This document shows, piece after piece, positions 1-5,811 of a DNA stretch of 10,586 nt; within the stretch, counting starts at the first letter, position 1; every line of letters starts with the position of its first letter. The position numbers and the translations under genes were made by a program. Origin of the DNA: Deltaproteobacteria bacterium RBG_16_54_18 (lineage in GTDB: Bacteria > Desulfobacterota > B13-G15 > RBG-16-54-18); contig MGQT01000016.1 of NCBI GenBank assembly GCA_001797935.1, positions 1 through 10,586 on the forward strand, given 5' to 3'. Under the pieces are notes generated by a model. That model saw only the letters and a list, made by a program, of their open reading frames with translations. It ran no database searches and was not told where the DNA came from.

Positions 1-1
1 G

Positions 2-244
2 AAAAGCCTCAAAGACGGAAGCTATTATGTCGGCTCGACGCAAAACGTCGAGTCCAGAGTAAAACATCACAATCAGACCGGAACCCAGTACACAAAACAA
101 AAAAGACCGTGGGAATTAGTCTACAGTGAGGAACACGCGGACAGATCCAGCGCTATGCAGAGGGAATACGCGATCAAAAAAAAAGGAGGAAAGAAATTCA
201 TCGAATCCCTGATTAAAAAGTCCCGCCGCACGAATACTGATTAA
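2..244 (+). CDS. GIY-YIG nuclease-domain protein, 3' part only
   Basis: The reading frame is open from the left edge to a TAA at 242-244, giving the last 80 residues; the start lies outside the window. The visible residues fit the small stand-alone GIY-YIG family (UPF0213/YhbQ-like): the second half of the signature is seen as SYYVGST (residues 7-13 of the fragment), followed by Arg19 in RVKHHN, the conserved W37-E38-L39-V40-Y41 strand, and Glu55 in AMQREYAIKK, which matches the metal-binding glutamate. The basic tail KKKGGKKFIESLIKKS is also typical. Members are predicted single-domain DNA endonucleases, about 80-100 residues long, of mostly unknown cellular role, so little is missing here. 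The DNA is richer in A/T than the rest of the window and holds a run of nine A at 176-184. The gene lies in the same direction as msrA but is separated by 112 nt containing a promoter, so it is probably a separate unit. Confidence 0.85.
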   Translation, partial: KSLKDGSYYVGSTQNVESRVKHHNQTGTQYTKQKRPWELVYSEEHADRSSAMQREYAIKKKGGKKFIESLIKKSRRTNTD

Positions 245-274
245 TTCTTTAAAGAGGTCTTTCCCCCGTCATAT

Positions 275-303
275 TTGAAAATCATCCTGTCGCTGCTTAT
301 CAT
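275..303 (+). promoter_or_regulatory. Predicted sigma70-type promoter for msrA-msrB
   Basis: A TTGAAA hexamer (275-280) and a TATCAT hexamer (298-303) are separated by exactly 17 nt. Each differs from the housekeeping consensus by one base. Transcription would start near 310, giving a leader of about 45-50 nt before msrA. The placement between the GIY-YIG stop codon and msrA makes it a sensible promoter for the msr pair. It is predicted only from hexamers and spacing. Confidence 0.55.
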
Positions 304-342
304 ATTCAGGAGGAGGTGGGTCAGTCCAATTTGAAGCCGCGC

Positions 343-348
343 AGGAGG
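343..348 (+). promoter_or_regulatory. Ribosome binding site that sets the msrA start
   Basis: AGGAGG at 343-348 lies eight nt before the ATG at 357 but only two nt before the in-frame ATG at 351. The spacing favours 357 as the start. A second purine-rich stretch at 309-316 is too far upstream to serve either ATG. Confidence 0.6.
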
Positions 349-356
349 GGATGGGT

Positions 357-890
357 ATGACGCGCGTCGCGACATTTGCGGGCGGCTGTTTTTGGTGCCT
401 GGAGGCTGATTTTGAAAAACTAACGGGCGTGGAGAGGGTGATCTCCGGTTATACCGGCGGACATACGGAAAATCCATCCTATAAAGAGGCCTCAACCGGA
501 ACCACAGGACATGCCGAAGCAGTGCAGGTATATTACGATCCATCAAGGGTCACCTACCAAGACCTCCTGGAATTCTTCTGGCGCCATATCGATCCAACTG
601 ATGCCGGCGGTCAGTTTGCCGACCGGGGAAGCCAATATCGAACGGCGATCTTTTACCATGATGAAGAACAGCGGCGCCTGGCAGAGGAATCAAAGAAGGC
701 GCTGAGCAAGTCCGGCAGATTCGACAAACCCATCGTCACCGAGATCGTGCCCTTCATCTCGTTCTATGAGGCAGAGGAATATCATCAGGATTACTATAAA
801 AAGCAGTCAATTGGATACCAGCTATATCGATACGGCTCTGGGCGGGATCGATTCTTGGAGGAAACATGGCAAAAAAAGGGACTCAAGTGA
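357..890 (+). CDS. msrA: Peptide methionine-(S)-S-oxide reductase MsrA
   Basis: This cytoplasmic repair enzyme reduces the S epimer of methionine sulfoxide, free or in proteins, back to methionine, ending with thioredoxin-type recycling. The 177-residue product has the family's usual length. The active site is GGCFWC at residues 9-14, with Cys11 as the nucleophile. GHAEAV at 51-56 supplies the conserved glutamate (Glu54), and the aromatic/acidic stretch FYEAEEYHQDYY (136-147) is also typical. The only other cysteine in the protein is Cys14, so the recycling disulfide should form inside the CFWC motif; enzymes such as that of E. coli use C-terminal cysteines instead. The start at 357 is preferred over 351 on ribosome-binding-site spacing. 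The last 25 nt overlap msrB in another frame, which implies co-translation. The promoter at 275-303 probably drives both genes. Confidence 0.96.
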   Translation: MTRVATFAGGCFWCLEADFEKLTGVERVISGYTGGHTENPSYKEASTGTTGHAEAVQVYYDPSRVTYQDLLEFFWRHIDPTDAGGQFADRGSQYRTAIFYHDEEQRRLAEESKKALSKSGRFDKPIVTEIVPFISFYEAEEYHQDYYKKQSIGYQLYRYGSGRDRFLEETWQKKGLK

Positions 891-1351
891 CAAAAACAAA
901 GAAGGCATACACGAAACCTGACGCGGCAACCTTGCAAAAGAGCTTGACGCCGATACGGTATAAGGTCACACAGCAAAGCGGCACCGAACCTCCATTTCAG
1001 AATGAGTATTGGGATAATAAGAGAGAAGGCATCTACGTTGATGTCGTCTCCGGTGAGCCGCTCTTTAGCTCTCTTGACAAGTTCGACTCCGGCACCGGCT
1101 GGCCGAGTTTTACCAGGCCCCTTGAGCCGGACAATATCACCGAGAAAAAAGATGAGAGCCTCTTTATGTCGCGCACGGAGGTAAGGAGTAAACATGGCGA
1201 CTCCCACCTCGGCCATGTCTTTCCCGACGGCCCGAAACCGACGGGGCTTCGCTTTTGCATGAATTCAGCTGCCATGCAGTTTATACCTAAAGAGGATCTG
1301 GAGAAAGAAGGATACGGAGAGTATTTGAAGCTTTTTGATCGTCGAAAATAG
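866..1351 (+). CDS. msrB: Peptide methionine-(R)-S-oxide reductase MsrB, one-cysteine type
   Basis: MsrB reduces the R epimer of protein methionine sulfoxide and so complements MsrA. The 161-residue protein shows the fold from YKVTQQSGTEPPF (32-44) through DSGTGWPSF (74-82) and GDSHLGHVFPDGP (111-123) to RFCMNSAA (129-136). Cys131 is the catalytic nucleophile; His114, His117 and Asn133 are the usual partners. Cys131 is the only cysteine. The two CxxC zinc pairs of the E. coli enzyme are absent, and Thr77 stands where many relatives have the resolving cysteine (SGCGWPSF). The enzyme is therefore expected to be zinc-free and recycled without an internal disulfide. The first 15 or so residues are a lysine-rich extension. 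A GGAGG at 857-861 precedes the ATG, which lies inside the end of msrA. Separate neighbouring msrA and msrB genes are common, and in some bacteria the two are fused. Confidence 0.96.
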   Translation: MAKKGTQVTKTKKAYTKPDAATLQKSLTPIRYKVTQQSGTEPPFQNEYWDNKREGIYVDVVSGEPLFSSLDKFDSGTGWPSFTRPLEPDNITEKKDESLFMSRTEVRSKHGDSHLGHVFPDGPKPTGLRFCMNSAAMQFIPKEDLEKEGYGEYLKLFDRRK

Positions 1352-1404
1352 AGCAGATAATTAATTGAATTCGAGATTAAAACGATCCGTCAGAGAAAAA
1401 ACCT

Positions 1405-2685
1405 TCACTTCTTCTTAATCTCCTCCCGCACCAGCCTGAACCCGAGCCAATCGCGTCGGCTATCAGGGTCACCCTTGATGCGATCCGTGCTGCGTAGACG
1501 GTCAGCGGCATTCCCCCAACTCCCGCCCCGCACGCTCCGGTACCCTGAGGCTCCCGCGAGCAGGCGCAAAATACGCGCATAACCTTCCTTGTAGATGTCA
1601 AAGAATTTGTCGTTGATGAAGACAGGGTTCTCCAAGGTTCTGAGCGCCTTGAGATAGGCGTCTTTATCAAAGCTATCAAGGCACCACTCCCAGACATTTC
1701 CCGTCATGTCAAAGATCCCCAGGTCGTTGGAGAGCTTGCGCCCGACGGCATGGGGAGTCGCGGCGGCGTTTTCTTTGTACCAGGCGACGGCATCCGCCGC
1801 CTCACCCCCGGAGTATCGCTGCTGCCTCCCGCCGCTGCGGCAGGCATATTCCCACTCCGCCTCGGTGGGGAGCCGAAAGAGGTATCCCGTTTTTGCCGAC
1901 AACTTTTTTGCAAACTCCACGGCCTCAAGCCATGAGACCTTCTCAACAGGGCACGGGAGCCCGCACCGGTTAAAACCCGCGGGATTGGTCCCCATCAACA
2001 ACCGCCACTGCTGTTGTGTCACCTCGTGCCGCGCCATCCAGAAGCCGTTTAAACACACCTTATGAGGAGGTTTTTCGCTGTCGCTGCAACCGGCCATCCA
2101 CTCACCGCACCCCATTTCAAAACACCCCGGCGGCACCCAGACAAAACTCATGCCGAGGTGCGGGTCACGCCACACATCGCCGGATTTCGCCTGCCTTTTG
2201 ACTATCTGCTTTTTTTTGCTTGCCTTTGCCGGCGGCCCTTGCTTAGGTGTCTGCTCAACAATCGGCGGCGTCTCCTGTACGATGCCGGGTTTTGGCGGCG
2301 CCGTAACGGTTGTTTCTACGAGGTAGCCCGCCTTTATCGTTCCCTGCGCCGTATCAACCTTTGCCAGCGAGGTTGTGAGTTCAATGCCCGTGACGGTAAA
2401 ACTCGCCACAGCAATCGGTCGCGGCTTCCCCTCTGCGCCGACGAGGACCATATAATATACCTTCCCCTGATCGCCGACCCTGAGCCCTGCCTCCGCTCCC
2501 TTGTCGATCCGGATATACGCGCCTTCAACCGAGATGATCTCTCCCTTGACCACCTCGGCGTGTACCGTGTGCGCCGTCAGCACGAACAAAAGAATCAGGC
2601 CGCAGAGCACGCAAAGGGCAAACAGGCCCTTGTTACGCCATCGTCGCCTCGACACAACGCTTGTTTGTGCTCCGAGGTAATTCAC
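1405..2685 (-). CDS. Exported SUMF1/FGE-like protein, TagR-like, with N-terminal beta domain
   Basis: This 426-residue protein has an export signal (basic 13-19, hydrophobic core 21-40, likely cleavage after VHA at 41-43). Next come a small domain of alternating beta-like segments (44-125), a Pro/Lys-rich linker (128-166) and a SUMF1/formylglycine-generating-enzyme-type domain (178-420). Family landmarks are MSFVWVPPGCFEMG (179-192), HEVTQQQW (220-227), RLPTEAEWEYA (271-281), MTGNVWEW (327-334), RGGSW (386-390) and GFRLVR (415-420). By comparison with human FGE, its two catalytic cysteines correspond here to Asn392 and Leu397, so formylglycine synthesis is unlikely. The domain has eight cysteines, an even number suited to disulfides outside the cytoplasm. 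The start is GTG, and its GTGA overlaps the phosphatase stop codon, so the two are translationally coupled. In the type VI secretion phospho-pathway, TagR is a periplasmic SUMF-fold protein that promotes kinase activation; a similar role is inferred here from context. The N-terminal domain is not firmly recognised. Confidence 0.88.
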   Translation of the reverse strand: MNYLGAQTSVVSRRRWRNKGLFALCVLCGLILLFVLTAHTVHAEVVKGEIISVEGAYIRIDKGAEAGLRVGDQGKVYYMVLVGAEGKPRPIAVASFTVTGIELTTSLAKVDTAQGTIKAGYLVETTVTAPPKPGIVQETPPIVEQTPKQGPPAKASKKKQIVKRQAKSGDVWRDPHLGMSFVWVPPGCFEMGCGEWMAGCSDSEKPPHKVCLNGFWMARHEVTQQQWRLLMGTNPAGFNRCGLPCPVEKVSWLEAVEFAKKLSAKTGYLFRLPTEAEWEYACRSGGRQQRYSGGEAADAVAWYKENAAATPHAVGRKLSNDLGIFDMTGNVWEWCLDSFDKDAYLKALRTLENPVFINDKFFDIYKEGYARILRLLAGASGYRSVRGGSWGNAADRLRSTDRIKGDPDSRRDWLGFRLVREEIKKK

Positions 2686-3659
2686 GGTGCCGCCTCTTCT
2701 CCCTCACCGTGTCCTGTCGAAGCAGGGTGCTGGTAGAAACTACCGTCGCGCGCATAGTGAATGACAAAAATATAGGCGAGGACAATGAAGAGGGCCACGA
2801 GGAACCCGATGGCGGCAATGATGATCATCCGCCTCTTCTCCGGCCGCGGGCGTTTCACCCGCGCCGTCTTTGCTTTGATACCCAACCCCTTGATCCGCTT
2901 CAAGGCACCGAACTCGGCGGCGACGACCGTGATGTTATCGTGCCCACCCCGCGCGCGGGCCATATCAACGAGCTTGTTGCACGCCTTCTGGAGGTCGGCG
3001 GTGTTGTGTACGACGGAAAGGATCTCCTCGTCTTCCAGGAGATTGGTCAAGCCGTCGGTACACAGCACGAGGCAATCCCCGTCTACGAGCTCTATCCCGA
3101 TGGGATCGTCAACAGCCACCTCCTCCTTGGTCCCGATGGACCTTGTCAGCATGCTGCGCATAGGAGACGTTTTTACCTCTTCACGGGTGGCCTTGCCTTT
3201 TTTCACCATGTCCGCGGCAAGGGAGTGATCTTCCGTCACCTGCCTGATGTCCCGCTGCCGTATATGGTAGACGCGGCTGTCCCCCACGGAGCCGATGTAC
3301 GCGTTCTGGCCATCGATCAAGGCCGCGGTAAGTGTCGTCCCCATCTCGATTGCTTTTGCTTTACCCTGCTTAAAGACCGTCTGATTGGCCTGGCGAAAGG
3401 CGTCGAGCATAAATTTTTTGATCTGCTTGAGCGGCTTGCCGGTCTTCGCCTTCACTTCGAACAGGGACTTGACCACGTCAACGGCAATCGTACTCGCTTC
3501 CTTGCCGGCGACCTGCCCCCCCATGCCATCGGCCACGATGAGCAGGGCATATCGTGTGGGCAAAGCTACACCCTCCGGGGGAAGGTCCACGTAAAAACTG
3601 TCCTCGTTCGCCTCCCTCACGCACCCGACATCCGTCTTTTGGCCGATGGATATCTTCAT
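2682..3659 (-). CDS. Tail-anchored PP2C-family Ser/Thr protein phosphatase (PppA/PrpC-like)
   Basis: The 325-residue protein is a metal-dependent PPM/PP2C phosphatase that removes phosphate from Ser/Thr, most likely reversing the kinase encoded upstream. Motifs in order: DVGCVREANEDSF (10-22, metal ligand Asp20), VADGMGG (42-48, Asp44), MGTTLTAAL (106-114), GSVGDSRVY (123-131), TEDHSL (142-147), LCTDGLTN (199-206, Asp202) and GGHDNITVV (238-246, Asp241), so the metal site looks complete. A basic stretch (264-277) leads to one membrane helix (278-301) and a short outer tail. The catalytic domain thus sits on the cytoplasmic face; soluble PrpC/Stp phosphatases are only about 240-260 residues and lack this anchor. 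The ATG at 3659 has no clear Shine-Dalgarno sequence, and the preceding gene ends 30 nt upstream, which suggests coupling or re-initiation. The end overlaps the SUMF gene by four nt. Confidence 0.95.
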   Translation of the reverse strand: MKISIGQKTDVGCVREANEDSFYVDLPPEGVALPTRYALLIVADGMGGQVAGKEASTIAVDVVKSLFEVKAKTGKPLKQIKKFMLDAFRQANQTVFKQGKAKAIEMGTTLTAALIDGQNAYIGSVGDSRVYHIRQRDIRQVTEDHSLAADMVKKGKATREEVKTSPMRSMLTRSIGTKEEVAVDDPIGIELVDGDCLVLCTDGLTNLLEDEEILSVVHNTADLQKACNKLVDMARARGGHDNITVVAAEFGALKRIKGLGIKAKTARVKRPRPEKRRMIIIAAIGFLVALFIVLAYIFVIHYARDGSFYQHPASTGHGEGEEAAP

Positions 3660-3689
3660 GGTCGACGCCGCACCATTACCGAAGTTTCT

Positions 3690-4757
3690 CTACCCATTCT
3701 CGTTCTCTTTAGAGCGCTTTACCGCAATAACGATGATGGCTATGGTAAGAGCAACTACCAGCGCGCAGAGGATGGTCGCCAGCAGGTAGAGCCAATTCAT
3801 TCCCGTGCGGTACTCCTCCAGCGCACCGGTGGCCAGCGTCGGCCGCAAGGTCCCCAGGTAGAGCCGTTCTACCTCCGCCCTACCCTTGGCGGTCTTGACG
3901 GCAACTCGGAGTCTATGCCATCCGTTGTCCAGAGACTTGCGCGATTGCAGGGTAACACGATACTGATTAACGAGCTGCCGCGCGATCGCCTGATAGAGAC
4001 GAGATAGCTCCCCCGACGTCTGGGCAAAGACGGCGCGCCCACCCGATCTCGCCGCCATCGTCACGAGGGCCGCGGCATCCGTCTCTTTTCCCAGGCCCAC
4101 GGTGATAATCGGGACGCCGCTGCGAACGGCCTCCCGGATGATCTCCTCTCTGGTGGCCTTGCTCCTGTTTTCTTTCCCGTCGGTTAAAACGACCACCGCC
4201 CGCCGCCCGGTAAATGGGGCGAGCAACTGCAAAGACCGCTTGACCGCGTCGTTGAGGGCCGTATCTTTCCCTACCGAGATCTTCTGGATATCCTTCGCCA
4301 GGGGACCCTTGTCCGTGGCGAGCCGCGCGATGACGGTGACGGTATCATCAAAGCTGACCACCCCCACGCGATCGATCCCTCGCATCTCTTTGAGGAAATC
4401 TATCGCCGCCTGCTTGGCATCCTTGATGGCCTCGCCGCGCATGCTTCCGCTCCGGTCGATGGCCAGGACTACCGAAAGAGGCTCTTCCCCCTGTGCCAAC
4501 GGGGAAACGCTCTGTATCCGCACCGCGCCCCCGTCTTCCTGCACGAGGAAGTGCGAGGCACCAAGCCCCTTAACCGGGTTGCCGCGCTCATCGGCGACAG
4601 TCAGATAGACATGGACCTCAGGGAAGCGCTCGATGTTGATCTGGTTCAGAGTAAGCACCGTGCCGGCAAAAATAACAGACGGGATGAGCACGAGCGCAAG
4701 GGCTGTGATGATCCGGCCAAAAACGATGGAGGATTTACCGTTGCGAGGCGTCATCAT
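3690..4757 (-). CDS. Membrane-anchored von Willebrand A domain protein
   Basis: The 355-residue protein begins with an export signal (hydrophobic 11-31, cleavage probably after IFA or AG). A beta-rich region (33-90) of the kind often found before VWA domains (FLVQEDGGAVRIQSV, 70-84) follows, then a VWA domain (about 93-268). The metal-ion-dependent adhesion site looks intact: DRSGSM (101-106), Thr166 in KDTALNDA, and Asp193 in LTDGKEN. A further beta region (267-305) leads to one membrane helix (322-346) and a basic tail KRSKENENG. The VWA domain therefore faces outwards and probably binds a protein ligand through a bound divalent cation. In the type VI secretion kinase PpkA, a VWA domain is fused to the kinase on the outer side; here it is a separate gene in the kinase operon. 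A purine-rich AAAGGA at 4765-4770 stands seven nt before the ATG. A second ATG directly follows, so the exact start is open by one codon. Confidence 0.92.
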   Translation of the reverse strand: MMTPRNGKSSIVFGRIITALALVLIPSVIFAGTVLTLNQINIERFPEVHVYLTVADERGNPVKGLGASHFLVQEDGGAVRIQSVSPLAQGEEPLSVVLAIDRSGSMRGEAIKDAKQAAIDFLKEMRGIDRVGVVSFDDTVTVIARLATDKGPLAKDIQKISVGKDTALNDAVKRSLQLLAPFTGRRAVVVLTDGKENRSKATREEIIREAVRSGVPIITVGLGKETDAAALVTMAARSGGRAVFAQTSGELSRLYQAIARQLVNQYRVTLQSRKSLDNGWHRLRVAVKTAKGRAEVERLYLGTLRPTLATGALEEYRTGMNWLYLLATILCALVVALTIAIIVIAVKRSKENENG

Positions 4758-4920
4758 GATGTGATCCTTTCCCCCTCATTTCTCAAGAGAGTGAGCTAGA
4801 CGTCCTCCTCATCTCCCGGATCATAGGGACGATCGAGCGGACCTTCTCGCCGCTCGTCGCGGGCAAGCCCTCTCTCCATACACTGAAAGGCGCGGAAGAA
4901 CCTGTTTCCTTCGGATACGA
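4758..4920 (-). other. Gap inside the operon with an unassigned open frame
   Basis: This is the longest non-coding interval in the kinase operon. In the transcribed direction, one frame stays open from the FHA stop codon to a TAG at 4796-4798. From the ATG at 4879 it would encode 27 residues (MERGLARDERREGPLDRPYD..., ending in an acidic tail). A second frame is also open across much of the gap and could start at a TTG behind a GGAGAGAGGG stretch. Neither has both a good start codon and a well-placed ribosome binding site, and GC-rich DNA has few chance stops. I see no convincing promoter or terminator here. It may be an untranslated spacer, a tiny gene, or the worn remnant of a lost one. Confidence 0.25.
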
Positions 4921-5763
4921 TTACAGCTTGGTGAACTTCACCTTGATCGCCCCCATGACGATCTCGTCGCCGTCTTTGAGGTCCCGCGTCTCCACCGCGG
5001 CCTTATTGACCTTGGTCGGATTGGTGAGGCTCTTGTTGGTCAAGACGTACTTCCTGTTTTTGAAGGTGATCTGCGCGTGTTCGCCGCTCACCGTGGGATC
5101 GCCGAGGGCGAGGTCGCCGGCGTCTCGCCCGATCACATTCCGTTTTTTGAGGATATACTTCTCCCCCTTGTTCGGGCCGTTGAGGACCTCGAGCTGAGCA
5201 GGGACGGCGGGGACCTCCACGGTCCGCTCGGGCGCGGCTGGGGCTACGCGTTTCATCTCCTCCGTGCTCATCCGGCGGGTGGGCTCAGGGGCGCTCATCT
5301 CCTCAGCTACCGGTTCCATGGCAACCGGACGCCGCAACATATAGACCAGGATGCCGATCAAGATGACCACGATGATCGCCGCCCCGATCACAATAAACGG
5401 CAAGAAATTTCCCTTACCCCGCGTCAGTTCCTTAAGAAACGGTGTTTGGGTCCCCGGCTTCATGGTGACGATTCCCTCGACGATGAAGGTCTGCCCCGGG
5501 GCAGGCAGCTCGTCGGTCTTGATCTCGATGGTCTGCTCGCTTTCATCCCTGATGGTGTAATAGCCGCTCTTGAGCCCCCCCTGATCCGGCGTTACGTCAA
5601 CCACGACCCCCTTAACCTTCACCGGGAGGTTGAAATATTTTGAAGGATTCTGCTTGACGTCGCTGACAAATACCCCCTGGGCGGCAAAGACGGTAACGGC
5701 AAACACCAGGGTAAGCACACACGGTAAACAAACGCTCCAACGAATTTTCTTCTGCACCTTCAT
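4921..5763 (-). CDS. Single-pass membrane protein with outer OB-like domain and cytoplasmic FHA domain
   Basis: The 280-residue protein has an export signal (basic 2-9, hydrophobic 10-28, cleavage near FAA). An outer beta-rich domain (about 31-115) resembles OB-fold modules, with KVKGVVVDVTPD, GYYTIRDESEQTIEIKT and FIVEGIVTMK strands. A membrane helix (120-143) follows, then a Pro/Glu-rich linker (145-188) and a forkhead-associated domain (190-280). The FHA phosphothreonine-binding signature is visible: GRD (212-214), TVSGEHAQI (224-232, with Ser226 and His229) and Asn243. FHA domains read phosphothreonine, so this is the probable substrate or reader of the neighbouring kinase, comparable in role to Fha1 of the type VI pathway. 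The OB-like call rests on strand pattern only. The ATG at 5763 is chosen because AAAGGAG lies seven nt before it and a clean signal peptide follows; a TTG at 5796 in the same frame would add 11 charged residues. The kinase gene ends 48 nt upstream. Confidence 0.9.
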   Translation of the reverse strand: MKVQKKIRWSVCLPCVLTLVFAVTVFAAQGVFVSDVKQNPSKYFNLPVKVKGVVVDVTPDQGGLKSGYYTIRDESEQTIEIKTDELPAPGQTFIVEGIVTMKPGTQTPFLKELTRGKGNFLPFIVIGAAIIVVILIGILVYMLRRPVAMEPVAEEMSAPEPTRRMSTEEMKRVAPAAPERTVEVPAVPAQLEVLNGPNKGEKYILKKRNVIGRDAGDLALGDPTVSGEHAQITFKNRKYVLTNKSLTNPTKVNKAAVETRDLKDGDEIVMGAIKVKFTKL

Positions 5764-5770
5764 GTCCTCT

Positions 5771-5777
5771 CTCCTTT
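5771..5777 (-). promoter_or_regulatory. Ribosome binding site that sets the FHA-gene start
   Basis: On the minus strand, AAAGGAG ends seven nt before the ATG at 5761-5763. This favours that ATG over the in-frame TTG at 5794-5796, which has its own purine-rich stretch but would put a charged segment before the signal peptide. Confidence 0.55.
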
Positions 5778-5811
5778 CTCGGTAAAAATTGAGCAACGGA
5801 AACCCCTCCCT

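Noticed and set aside
316..360. Possible short leader peptide ending in ATGA at the msrA start
   Set aside because: A GTG or TTG in this frame would give a 9-14 residue peptide whose stop overlaps the msrA ATG, but spacing to the AGGAGG stretch is poor and msrA has its own good ribosome binding site.
1..1351. Mobile or phage-derived region suggested by the GIY-YIG domain and lower GC
   Set aside because: The GIY-YIG protein matches small chromosomal stand-alone members rather than intron homing enzymes, and no transposase, integrase, repeat ends or attachment site is seen.
1352..1404. Terminator between the convergent msrB and SUMF genes
   Set aside because: There are A/T-rich runs, including six A at 1396-1401, but no stable G/C stem next to them in either direction.
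3660..3689. Six-residue minicistron (MVRRRP) whose stop overlaps the phosphatase ATG
   Set aside because: It has an ATG and an ATGA junction, but no ribosome binding site and is too short to separate from chance.
2661..4007. A 448-codon open frame on the plus strand across the phosphatase and VWA genes
   Set aside because: It runs antisense to two genes with complete family motifs and has no recognisable domain or ribosome binding site.
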